A model generated the notes under the pieces. It made no database searches. It had not been told where the DNA came from and worked only from the letters and a program-made list of their open reading frames with translations. Source: Nocardia colli (GTDB taxonomy: Bacteria; Actinomycetota; Actinomycetes; Mycobacteriales; Mycobacteriaceae). From it: DNA of 64,000 bases. Of the stretch, positions 52,982-60,968 are shown one piece after another (positions within the stretch are counted from its first letter, which is position 1; every line of letters starts with the position of its first letter). The DNA lies in contig NZ_VXLC01000014.1 of NCBI RefSeq assembly GCF_008704205.1, forward strand, positions 310,001-374,000. Direction: 5' to 3'. Made by a program: the position numbers and the translations under genes.

Positions 52982-54385
52982 TCAGGCGCGCACGGGAGCC
53001 GGGGCGAGCGTGGAGCGCTTACGGCTGTACCCGAAGTACACGATCAGCCCGACCGCCACCCACACCGCGAACCGCACCCAGGTCAACCCGTCCAACGTCG
53101 TCGCGAGCAGCACGCACCCGACGAGCGCGAGCACCGGAACCACCGGCACGAACGGCGTCCGGAACGGCCGCTCCCGCTCCGGCTCGGCCCGGCGCAACAC
53201 CAGCACGCCGACGCACACCACCGCGAACGCGGACAGCGCCCCGATGTTCACCAGCTCCACCACGATGTCGATCGGCAGCAACCCGGCGATGGTCGCGCAG
53301 AACACCCCGAGCAGCAGCGTCAGCCGGACCGGCGTGGACCGCTTGCCGGTCTGCGCGAAACCGTAGGGCAGCAATCGATCCCGGCACATCGCGAACGCCA
53401 GCCGCACCTGTGCGTAGACGATCATCAGCAGCCCCTTGGTCAACGCGATGACCGAGGCGATCACGATGACATTGCCGATCCAGCCGATCTTCAGCCCGCC
53501 GAACGCGGTCGCGATCGGCGCCCCGTTGTTCAGCGACGCGAACGGCGCGATCCCGGTGAGCACGGCGCTGACCAGCGCGTAGAGCACGGTCGCGATGAGC
53601 ACCGTGCCGATGATGGCGAACGGCACGTCCTTGCGCGGGTTGCGCGCCTCCTCGGCCGAGGCCGCGACGACGTCGAAGCCGAGGAACGCGAAGAACGCGA
53701 TGGCCGCGCCGCCGACGATTCCGCCGAATCCGAAGGGCGCGAACGGAGTCCAGTTGTTCACGTCGATATGCGGCGCACCGACCGCGACCACCAGCACCAG
53801 CACGCCGATCGTCACCCCGACGAGCACCTTGGTGATCCGCGCGGTCAGTGACACCTCGAACACCAGCACGGCGACGATCACGCAGATGATCAGCACCGCA
53901 GGCAGATTCACGATCCCGCCCTCGCTCGGACCCGCCGCGATGGCCTTGGGCACGGTGATCCCGAAGATCGAATCCAGCGCCGACACCGTCGTCCCGGACC
54001 AGCCGATCGCGACCGCGGCGCCCGCGATCACGAACTCCAGCAACAGATTCCACCCGACCAGGAACGCGGGCCCCTCACCGAGCGTGGCATAGGTATAGGT
54101 ATAGGCGCTGCCGGACACCGGCACCATCGCCGCGAGCTCGCTGTAGCAGAGCGCGACCAGCACGCACACCGTTCCGGCCAGCAGGAACGACAGCACGATC
54201 GACGGCCCGGCCTTCTCCGCCGCGGCCACGCCGGTGATCACGAAGATGCCCGCGCCGACAATCGTGCCGACCCCCATCGCCGTGAGGTCGATGCGCCCGA
54301 GTCTGCGCGCCAGCTGGGGCGCTCCGTCGGTGGTCGCGGTGTCGGGCAGGCGGCGACGCCATCGCTGGGCGGCTGGGGTGGTCAT
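52982..54385 (-). CDS. APC-family amino-acid permease
   Basis: A 467-residue transporter with about 12 helices. It shows the APC start GVGTIVGAGIFVITGVAA (TM1), AYTYTYATLGEG (TM3 loop) and FFAFLGFDVVAASAEEARNPRKDVP (TM6 and loop), the last typical of the cationic amino-acid transporter (YfnA/CAT) group. It probably imports amino acids by proton symport. ATG 54385 is preferred over 54433 because homology begins near it. A palindromic element (54503-54544) lies between it and the sulfonate operon. Confidence 0.9.
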   Translation of the reverse strand: MTTPAAQRWRRRLPDTATTDGAPQLARRLGRIDLTAMGVGTIVGAGIFVITGVAAAEKAGPSIVLSFLLAGTVCVLVALCYSELAAMVPVSGSAYTYTYATLGEGPAFLVGWNLLLEFVIAGAAVAIGWSGTTVSALDSIFGITVPKAIAAGPSEGGIVNLPAVLIICVIVAVLVFEVSLTARITKVLVGVTIGVLVLVVAVGAPHIDVNNWTPFAPFGFGGIVGGAAIAFFAFLGFDVVAASAEEARNPRKDVPFAIIGTVLIATVLYALVSAVLTGIAPFASLNNGAPIATAFGGLKIGWIGNVIVIASVIALTKGLLMIVYAQVRLAFAMCRDRLLPYGFAQTGKRSTPVRLTLLLGVFCATIAGLLPIDIVVELVNIGALSAFAVVCVGVLVLRRAEPERERPFRTPFVPVVPVLALVGCVLLATTLDGLTWVRFAVWVAVGLIVYFGYSRKRSTLAPAPVRA

Positions 54386-54502
54386 GACTCCCTTATGAGC
54401 TCGACTAGAGGGCCGGCCGGGGAGCCGGACCACTAGATCATTCTCATCGAAGTGAGTCAGTCACCGTTAACTGGGTGCAACTGGGTATCGCGCACCGTCC
54501 GC

Positions 54503-54544
54503 GTTCCCGCACCCGAACTCGCAGGTGAAGCCGTGTGCGGGAAC
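54503..54544. repeat. Inverted repeat GTTCCCGCAC-N22-GTGCGGGAAC
   Basis: Perfect 10-bp arms with a 22-base spacer, 18 bases after the end of the SsuD gene. It shares the TTCCCGCAC/GTGCGGGAA core with the longer palindromes at 23839-23912 and 60134-60181. Probably a terminator derived from the same repeat family. Confidence 0.55.
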
Positions 54545-54561
54545 CCGAAGGCACATCTGGG

Positions 54562-55707
54562 TCAGCTGCTCGACGACGCCGCGAAGGGGGTCGCGACCGG
54601 CGCGGCGGCCGGTCGGGACGGGTGACTCCACAGCCCCTTGCGCTCCAGGATCGGCAGCACACCCTCGCCGAACCAGTACGCCTCTTCCAGGTGCGGATAC
54701 CCCGACAGAATGAAGTGCTGGATGCCGAGCTTCGAGTACTCGATCAGCCGCTCGGCCACCTCGGCGTGCGACCCGACCAGCGCGGTGCCGGCCCCGCCGC
54801 GCACCAGCCCGACCCCGGCCCACAGGTTCGGCGCGATCTCCAGCCGATCGGTGCTGCCGCCGTGCAGCTCCGACATCCGCCGCTGCCCTTCCGACTCGCT
54901 GCGCGCCAGGCTCGCCTGCACCCGCTCGACATCGGCCGGGTCGATGCCCTGCAACAGCCGATCCGCCTCGGCCCACGCCTCCTCGGAGGTGTCGCGGCTG
55001 ATCACGTGGATGCGCAGGCCGTAATCGAGGACGCGGCCCTGGTCGACGGCCAGCCGCCGAATCCACTCCAGCTTCCGGCTCACCGCGAGCAGCGGCTCGC
55101 CCCAGGTGAGGTAGGTGTCGGCGTAGCGGGCCGCGACCGGTCCGGCCGGCGCGGACGAACCGCCGAAGAACACCGGCGGAATCGGATCGGGCCGGTTGCT
55201 CAGCAGCGCGTCGCGGACGTGAATGTGCTCACCCTCGAAGGTGATCGGCTCGTGCGAGTTCCACAGCTCCTTCACCACGTGCAGGAACTCGCCGGTGCGC
55301 GCGTAGCGCTGTTCCTTGTCCAGGAAGTCGCCGTAGGCCTGCTGCTCGTGCGGCTCGCCGCCGGTCACCACGTTCAGCAGCAGCCTGCCCTGCGAATGCC
55401 GCTGGAAGGTGCCCGCCATCTGTGCCGCCAGCGTCGGGCTGACCAGGCCGGGGCGCAGCGCGACCAGGAACTTCAGCGTCTCGGTGGTGTCCACCATCAT
55501 CGCCGTGGTGAGCCAGGCGTCCTCGCACCAGGCGCCGGTCGGGGTGAGCACCGCCTCGAAGCCGTTGTCCTCGGCGGCCGCGCCGATCTGGTTCAGGTAG
55601 CGCAGCGTCGCGGGCCGGTCACCGGACATGAAGGTGCCGTGCCCGCCCGCGACCAGGCCGCGCGAATCGCCGTAGGTGGGCAGGAACCAGTGGAAGGACA
55701 AAGTCAT
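54562..55707 (-). CDS. ssuD: Alkanesulfonate monooxygenase (LLM flavin-dependent)
   Basis: A 381-residue luciferase-like monooxygenase. With FMNH2 and O2 it cleaves alkanesulfonates to aldehyde plus sulfite. Family marks: FHWFLPTYGDSR at the start, the conserved LTPTGAWCEDAW, NVVTGGEPHEQQAYGD, and RTGEFLHVVKELW. The C-terminal tail (AAPVATPFAASSSS) is low complexity. It is the last gene of a minus-strand ssuC-ssuB-ssuA-ssuD operon, 12 bp after ssuA. The flavin reductase gene (ssuE) is not in the window. Confidence 0.94.
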   Translation of the reverse strand: MTLSFHWFLPTYGDSRGLVAGGHGTFMSGDRPATLRYLNQIGAAAEDNGFEAVLTPTGAWCEDAWLTTAMMVDTTETLKFLVALRPGLVSPTLAAQMAGTFQRHSQGRLLLNVVTGGEPHEQQAYGDFLDKEQRYARTGEFLHVVKELWNSHEPITFEGEHIHVRDALLSNRPDPIPPVFFGGSSAPAGPVAARYADTYLTWGEPLLAVSRKLEWIRRLAVDQGRVLDYGLRIHVISRDTSEEAWAEADRLLQGIDPADVERVQASLARSESEGQRRMSELHGGSTDRLEIAPNLWAGVGLVRGGAGTALVGSHAEVAERLIEYSKLGIQHFILSGYPHLEEAYWFGEGVLPILERKGLWSHPSRPAAAPVATPFAASSSS

Positions 55708-55719
55708 GAAGCCAACTCC

Positions 55720-56724
55720 TTAGGCCGGGGGATACAGGTCGTTGAAGCGGGTGTCGGTGTAGTCCTTGATGTCGACCTTGCGCGGGATGAGCCCGGCGTC
55801 GGCGAACGCGTCCGCGACGCCCTGCTCGGCGGTGATGGTGGCGGCGTCGAGCGGATGGTCTTGGTACGGGCCACGTTTGACGACGGTGAGGATGACGTCG
55901 TAGGGGAGTCCGGTCAGCTCGGCGTAGGTCTTCGCCCACTGCTCGGGGTGCGCGTTGACCCAGACGTGCGCCCGGGCGATGCGGGCGAGCAGGTCACGCA
56001 GGGCGGCGGAGGTCGCCTTGTTCTCCAGCGCCTTGGCGCCGGCCACATAGAAGGCATCGCCGGTGACATACCCGTTGCCGTTCACCAGGATTCGCGCGTT
56101 CGCCTGCTGCTCGGCCTGCGCGGTGTAGGGGTCCCAGATGGCCCAGGCGTCGACCCGGCCGGTGGACAGCGCGGCCAGCGCGTCCGGCGGCTGCAAGTAC
56201 TGCGGTTCGATCTGATCCCACTTGATGCCCGCCTTGTTCAGCACCGCGAGCAGGTGATGGTGCGCCGAACTGCCCTTGGCCACGGCAATCTTCTTGCCGC
56301 GCAACTCTTCCGGGCTGCGCAGCGGCGAATCCTTGGGCACCACGACGGCTTGTCCCTCGATGCCGGCCCGGTAGCCGCTGACGATCTTGATCTGCGACTT
56401 GGCCGCGGCCGCGAACACCGGCGGGGCATTGCCGACGCCGCCGATATCGACCGCGCCGGCGTTGATCGCCTCCAGCATCGGCGGGCCGGACGGGTACTGC
56501 GACCAGGTGATCTTGTACGGCGTCTTGTCCAGCTCGCCCGCGGCGGTGAGCAGCGCTTGCAGCCCGGTGCCCTTCTGATCGCCCGCGTGCAATGTCACCT
56601 GGGACAGGTCGATCGAACCGTCGGGGCGGACCGCCGCGTCCTCGGCCTTGTCCGACCCGCAGGCCGTGCCGACCGCCACGACCAGTGCGAGAGTCGTTGC
56701 GAGCAGCAGCCTTCTGGCTTTCAT
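55720..56724 (-). CDS. ssuA: Sulfonate ABC transporter substrate-binding lipoprotein
   Basis: A 334-residue binding protein. The signal peptide ends in a lipobox VGTACGS (Cys at about 22), so it is a membrane-anchored lipoprotein. The two lobes contain the family blocks AGDQKGTGLQALL, INAGAVDIGGVGNAPPVFAAA, KGSSAHHHLLAVLNKAG and GRVDAWAIWDPYTAQAE. It captures aliphatic sulfonates (or taurine-like compounds) for SsuB/SsuC. ATG 56724 overlaps the ssuB stop by 4 bases (ATGA), showing coupled translation. Confidence 0.94.
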   Translation of the reverse strand: MKARRLLLATTLALVVAVGTACGSDKAEDAAVRPDGSIDLSQVTLHAGDQKGTGLQALLTAAGELDKTPYKITWSQYPSGPPMLEAINAGAVDIGGVGNAPPVFAAAAKSQIKIVSGYRAGIEGQAVVVPKDSPLRSPEELRGKKIAVAKGSSAHHHLLAVLNKAGIKWDQIEPQYLQPPDALAALSTGRVDAWAIWDPYTAQAEQQANARILVNGNGYVTGDAFYVAGAKALENKATSAALRDLLARIARAHVWVNAHPEQWAKTYAELTGLPYDVILTVVKRGPYQDHPLDAATITAEQGVADAFADAGLIPRKVDIKDYTDTRFNDLYPPA

Positions 56725-57584
56725 TCGGTTCCTTCCGGTGCTACGCCCAGTTCGGCGAGCAGTGTGTTGCGCAGGGAGAGCAGTTGGGCATGGTCGTTGC
56801 GGCGCGGCCGCGGCAGGTCGATGCGCGACTCGTGGGCGATCCGGCCGTCGCCGAGCACCAGCACCCGGTCGGCCAGCCGCAGCGCCTCGTCGACGTCGTG
56901 GGTGACCAGCAGGACGCCGGGTTCGCGGCGCTGCCACAGATCGATGACGAGACGGTGAATGGTGATGCGGGTCAACGCATCCAGGGCGCTGAACGGCTCG
57001 TCGAGCAGCAGCAGATCCGGCTCGCGGACCAGCGCGCGGGCGAGGCTGGCGCGTTGCGCCTCGCCGCCGGAGAGGGTGAGCGGCCAGGCATTCGCGCGCT
57101 CGGCGAGGCCGACCTCGGCGAGCACGGCACGGGCGGCGGCCTTCGGATCGTCGTGGCGCAGACCGAGAAATACGTTGGCCAGCACGCGTTTCCACGGTAC
57201 GAGGCGCGGTTCCTGGAAGGCGACGGCGATGGTGCCTTGCGTGTCGAGCTCGCCTCGAACGCCACGATCGAGACCGGCCAGCGCGCGCAGCAAGGTGGAC
57301 TTGCCCGACCCGCTGCGACCGAGCAACGCGACGAATTCGCCTGGCGCGATGTCGAGATCGAGTCCGTCGAGCACGCGGCGACCGTCGAACTCGCGGACCA
57401 ATCCGCGTACGCGCGCGACCGGCGTGATCGGCTCATCGGTCGAAGTTGTTGCGGCCGGACGACCCTCGACCCGGTTCGCGGAAGTCGCCACGACCGAGCC
57501 GTTTTTCGCCGCGGCGGCCCGCGTCTCCGCCCGGTCGTCGATCAGCTCTTCGGTAATCACTGTCCCAGGAATCCGCGTCGCCAT
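56721..57584 (-). CDS. ssuB: Sulfonate ABC transporter ATPase
   Basis: A 287-residue ATPase: Walker A GRSGSGKST at about residue 89, Q-loop FQEPRL, signature LTLSGGEAQRASLARAL, Walker B LLLLDEPFSALDA, H-loop VTHDVDEAL. It energises SsuC uptake of sulfonates. About 50 N-terminal residues (ELIDDRAETRAAAAKNG and on) precede the core and are low complexity, so the true start may be later than ATG 57584. It overlaps ssuC by 28 bp and ssuA by 4 bp. Confidence 0.93.
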   Translation of the reverse strand: MATRIPGTVITEELIDDRAETRAAAAKNGSVVATSANRVEGRPAATTSTDEPITPVARVRGLVREFDGRRVLDGLDLDIAPGEFVALLGRSGSGKSTLLRALAGLDRGVRGELDTQGTIAVAFQEPRLVPWKRVLANVFLGLRHDDPKAAARAVLAEVGLAERANAWPLTLSGGEAQRASLARALVREPDLLLLDEPFSALDALTRITIHRLVIDLWQRREPGVLLVTHDVDEALRLADRVLVLGDGRIAHESRIDLPRPRRNDHAQLLSLRNTLLAELGVAPEGTE

Positions 57585-58375
57585 GCCAGCGCCTTCCTCT
57601 CGATCAATCGAACGAACGCATCGGTCAGCAGACCGAGCACGCAGTACACGAGCAGGCCGACCACGATGACGTCGGTGCGCAGGAACTCGCGGGCGTCGTT
57701 GATCAGAAAACCGAGCCCCGCATCGGCATTGACCTGCTCGGCCACGATCAACGCCAGCCAGGCGATGCCGAGCGACTGGCGCAGGCCGACCAGGATCTGC
57801 GGCAGCGCGCCCGGCAGCACAATGTGCCCGATCACGGCGATCCGGCCGAGCTGCTGCACCTGCGCGAGCTCGGCGAGTTTGCCGTCCACGCCGCGGATTC
57901 CGGCGAAGGTATTGAGATACAACGGAATCGCCACGCCGAACGCGACCAGCACCACCTTCGGCAGCTCGCCGATGCCGAACCACAGGATCAGCAACGGAAT
58001 CAGGCCGTAGAACGGCACGGTCCGCAGCATCTGCATCGGCGGATCGACGACGTACTCACCGATCGTGCTCAGTCCGGCGAGAATCGCCAGCCCGATGCCC
58101 AGCGCGGCGCCGATCACGAACCCGGTCGCCGCCCGGCCCAGCGACACCGTGATCGCTTCCTGCAACGTGCCTGCGCGCAGCAGGTCACCCGTGGTCTGGA
58201 CAATCGTGATGGGCGAAGCCAGAAGTCGTTCCGGCAGTACGCCGGTCGCGCTGGCCACCTGCCACGCGATCACCAGGACCAGCGGGCTGACCACCCGTAA
58301 CCACGATTTGCGCGGCCGCCACCGAGCCGCCGACCGAACCCGAATCGGTGTCGGCTCCACAACAATTGATGACAC
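57557..58375 (-). CDS. ssuC: Sulfonate ABC transporter permease
   Basis: A 272-residue membrane permease with about six helices and the EAA loop GVDGKLAELAQVQQLGRIAVIGHIVLPGALPQ (about residues 164-195) that docks on SsuB. The family blocks SLGRAATGFVIGAALGIGL and ALIVAEQVNADAGLGFLI are present. First gene of the operon; GTG start 58375. The 240-bp gap to the divergent BVMO gene must hold the sulfur-starvation promoter. Confidence 0.94.
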   Translation of the reverse strand: MSSIVVEPTPIRVRSAARWRPRKSWLRVVSPLVLVIAWQVASATGVLPERLLASPITIVQTTGDLLRAGTLQEAITVSLGRAATGFVIGAALGIGLAILAGLSTIGEYVVDPPMQMLRTVPFYGLIPLLILWFGIGELPKVVLVAFGVAIPLYLNTFAGIRGVDGKLAELAQVQQLGRIAVIGHIVLPGALPQILVGLRQSLGIAWLALIVAEQVNADAGLGFLINDAREFLRTDVIVVGLLVYCVLGLLTDAFVRLIERKALAWRRGFLGQ

Positions 58376-58530
58376 GCGACACCTCGGGTTGGGGACAGAT
58401 CTGCGCAGCGCCAGCGAGCACGCCGCAGTCCTCCATGCTGTGCGCCCGGCGCGGTGGAGTCACCGTTTCAAACCAGCACGGTTTTAATTGGGTGTTCGCC
58501 CGTCAGCATGTTTCCAGCAACCGGGACTAG

Positions 58531-58558
58531 ACGTAACCTCGGATAACACGTAACCTCG
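58531..58558. promoter_or_regulatory. Direct repeat ACGTAACCTCG x2
   Basis: ACGTAACCTCG at 58531-58541 and 58548-58558, period 17 bp, in the gap between ssuC and the monooxygenase gene, about 60-80 bp before the latter. Could be a regulator or -35-like site; unassigned. Confidence 0.4.
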
Positions 58559-58614
58559 ACAGGAGTTCTCGGTCGAAGGTGATCGAGGCGTGACCAGACG
58601 AAACGGATTCCTCA

Positions 58615-60120
58615 ATGACGCGGCATGTCGACGTACTGATCATCGGCGCCGGCCTCTCCGGTATCGGCATGGCCTGCCACCTCACCCGCGAGCAAACCGG
58701 GCGCAGTTACGCGATCCTGGAGCGCCGCACCGCGATCGGCGGCACCTGGGACCTGTTCCGGTACCCCGGCATTCGCTCCGACTCGGACATGCTCACCTTC
58801 GGCTACGGCTTCCGCCCCTGGATCGGCACCAAGGTGCTCGCCGACGGCCCGCACATCCGCCAGTACGTCGAGGACACCGCCGTCGAATACGGCGTCAAGG
58901 AGCACATCCACTTCGGCCGCAAGGTCACCACCGCCCGCTGGTCGAGCGAGGCGGGCAGCTGGACGGTCGAGGCGCTCGACGAGCAGACCGGCGCCGTCGA
59001 GACCTTCACCAGCAACTTCCTCGTCGGTTGTACCGGCTACTACGACTACGACAACGGCTTCCGCCCGGAATTCCCCGGCGAGGCCGACTTCGGCGGGCAG
59101 ATCGTGCACCCGCAGCACTGGCCCGAGGGGCTCGACTACCGCGGCAAGCGGGTCGTGGTGATCGGCAGCGGCGCCACCGCGATCACCCTGGTTCCCGCGA
59201 TGAGCGAGGACGCCGCGCACGTCACCATGCTGCAACGCTCGCCCACCTACATCACCGCGCTGCCCGCCGACGACCCGGTCGCGGTCGGCCTGAAGCTGGC
59301 CCGGGTGCCCGCCAAGCTGGCTTACCGGACCGGTCGTGCGCGCAATATCGCGTTGCAGCGCGCCAGTTTTCAGCTCTCCCGCACCAACCCCGCCGCGTCG
59401 AAGAAGGTGCTGCTCGGCGCGGTGCGGATGTGGCTCGGCTCCGATGTCGACATGAAGCACTTCACCCCGTCCTACGATCCGTGGGATCAGCGGTTGTGCG
59501 TGGTGCCCAGCGGCGACCTGTTCAAGGTGCTGCGCAGCGGCAAGGCGTCCATCGTCACCGACCGCATCGAGTCCTTCACCGAGACCGGCATCCGCCTCGC
59601 CTCGGGCGAGGAACTGCCCGCCGACCTGGTGATCAGCGCGACCGGCCTGCGCGTGCAGATGCTCGGCGGCGCGACCCTGGAGGTGGACGGCGAGCCGGTG
59701 GTCACCCGCGACCGGGTCGTCTACAAGGGCGCGATGCTCGACGGCGTGCCGAACGCGATGATGGTGCTCGGCTACACCAACGCCTCCTGGACACTCAAGG
59801 CCGACCTCGCCGCCGAATACTTCTGCCGCGTGCTCAACCACATGAAGTCGGGCGGCTTCACGAAAGTCGTTGCGGTGGCTGAAGAAGGCGACAAGGCCGC
59901 CGAGTCGGTCATGGGCGGCGCGCTCACCTCCGGCTACATCCAGCGCGGCGACGCGGTCATGCCCCGGCAGGGCACCCGCGGGCCGTGGCAGGTCATCAAC
60001 AACTACTTCCGTGACCGGAAGATGCTCCGCAAGGGCCCGATCGAGGACGGCGTACTGAGCTTCACCCGGACCGCCGACGGATCCAAGGATCGCCCGCTGG
60101 CCGAGACCCGCACCGCCTGA
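58615..60120 (+). CDS. EthA-like Baeyer-Villiger flavin monooxygenase
   Basis: A 501-residue NADPH-dependent flavoprotein. FAD motif GAGLSGIGMACHL near residue 10, the EthA-like GGTWDLFRYPGIRSDSDM, the BVMO fingerprint FGGQIVHPQHWP (about residue 160), the NADPH motif VVVIGSGATAITLVPA, and YTNASWTLKADLAAEYFC in the C-terminal part. It closely resembles M. tuberculosis EthA, which oxidises ketones to esters and activates thioamide drugs such as ethionamide; from memory the likeness runs the whole length. The natural substrate is unknown. No EthR-type regulator is adjacent. It is divergent from the ssu operon. Start ATG 58615 has only a weak ribosome site. Confidence 0.93.
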   Translation: MTRHVDVLIIGAGLSGIGMACHLTREQTGRSYAILERRTAIGGTWDLFRYPGIRSDSDMLTFGYGFRPWIGTKVLADGPHIRQYVEDTAVEYGVKEHIHFGRKVTTARWSSEAGSWTVEALDEQTGAVETFTSNFLVGCTGYYDYDNGFRPEFPGEADFGGQIVHPQHWPEGLDYRGKRVVVIGSGATAITLVPAMSEDAAHVTMLQRSPTYITALPADDPVAVGLKLARVPAKLAYRTGRARNIALQRASFQLSRTNPAASKKVLLGAVRMWLGSDVDMKHFTPSYDPWDQRLCVVPSGDLFKVLRSGKASIVTDRIESFTETGIRLASGEELPADLVISATGLRVQMLGGATLEVDGEPVVTRDRVVYKGAMLDGVPNAMMVLGYTNASWTLKADLAAEYFCRVLNHMKSGGFTKVVAVAEEGDKAAESVMGGALTSGYIQRGDAVMPRQGTRGPWQVINNYFRDRKMLRKGPIEDGVLSFTRTADGSKDRPLAETRTA

Positions 60121-60133
60121 GCCGCACACTGCC

Positions 60134-60181
60134 TGATTTCCCGCACACGTAATCGCATGCGATTACGTGTGCGGGAAATCA
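60134..60181. repeat. 48-bp perfect palindrome (terminator-like)
   Basis: A perfect palindrome of TGATTTCCCGCACACGTAAT and its mirror around GCATGC (60155-60160). It lies between convergent genes, 13 bases past the BVMO stop, and its right arm supplies the TGA stop of the MerR gene. The TTCCCGCAC...GTGCGGGAA core is shared with the 23.8-kb and 54.5-kb elements. Confidence 0.8.
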
Positions 60182-60886
60182 AAGGGCGTGCAGGTTCAGG
60201 TAGAGGTTGAGCTGGGTGGCGGCGTTGAGCATGGCCAGGCCCTGCTGGGTGAGTTTTCGCTGCCAGTCCGTCAGCGCTGCGGCCAATGCGTCTGTGCCGC
60301 CGGCGGTTCGGATCTGCTGGATCACCGTGCGGATGTGTCCCAGGGGGTAGCCGCCGCGCCGGAGTAGGTCGGTGAGGTGGGCGTCGCGGAGATCGCTTGC
60401 GCTGTAACGGCGATAACCGGTGGCTGGGTCGCGTGCGGGGGCGAGGATGCCTGCGTTCTCCCAGTTGCGCAGGGTTGCCGGGGTTACCCGGAGTTGGTGC
60501 GCGAGTTCGCCGATGGTTCGCGTTTCGCCGGATGAGTCTGCGACGGTGGGGGATTCGGCCGTCAGGTGCGCGACCGCTTTCCGCACCGTATCGAGAGTCT
60601 CTCTGTCCCGCAGTAATTGGCTGTGGCCGCGATCGATGGTCACCAGCACGCCCTCGACTCCGTTGTCGTGGAGTGCGTTCATGATCTGGCCGCTCGCTGC
60701 GTGCCCATAGGCCGGGATCAGTGCGAGGTAGGTCCGTAGCGCCGCCGCATGCGCCTCGGTGTAGATCCGGTAGCCGCTCGCGGTGCGTTCGGCGGGTGGG
60801 ATGCATCCGTCCTGCTCATAATTGCGTACGGCTTGGGTCGAGAGGCCGTGCTCGCGCGCTAGGTCGGCTGGTCGCAGGGTATTCAC
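60179..60886 (-). CDS. TioE-type MerR regulator with two HTH domains
   Basis: A 235-residue protein with two MerR-like winged helices: residues ~1-50 (LRPADLAREHGLSTQAVRNYEQDGCIPPAERT, GYRIYTEAH) and ~125-190 (IGELAHQLRVTPATLRNWENAGILAP, GYRRYSASDLRDAHLTDLLRRGGY). This tandem arrangement marks the TioE family of actinomycetes. The regulator is divergent from an erythromycin-esterase family gene, with an inverted repeat TTGAGACTTT/AAAGTCTCAA between them, and would activate it on drug binding. Its stop codon lies in the palindrome arm. Confidence 0.9.
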   Translation of the reverse strand: MNTLRPADLAREHGLSTQAVRNYEQDGCIPPAERTASGYRIYTEAHAAALRTYLALIPAYGHAASGQIMNALHDNGVEGVLVTIDRGHSQLLRDRETLDTVRKAVAHLTAESPTVADSSGETRTIGELAHQLRVTPATLRNWENAGILAPARDPATGYRRYSASDLRDAHLTDLLRRGGYPLGHIRTVIQQIRTAGGTDALAAALTDWQRKLTQQGLAMLNAATQLNLYLNLHAL

Positions 60887-60890
60887 TGGT

Positions 60891-60968
60891 TTGAGACTTT
60901 ACCGGAGCGTTGAGCGGTCAGTATGCACGAAAGTCTCAACCGTTCTTTCAACGATATGATTCAGACAC
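60891..60968 (+). promoter_or_regulatory. Promoter/operator of the esterase gene, probably leaderless
   Basis: TTGAGACTTT (60891-60900) and AAAGTCTCAA (60930-60939) form a 10-bp inverted repeat with a 29-base spacer. A good -10 (TATGAT, 60955-60960) ends 8 bases before the ATG at 60969, so transcription probably starts at or next to the start codon and the mRNA has no leader. The -35 is weak, as expected for a MerR-activated promoter. Confidence 0.55.
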
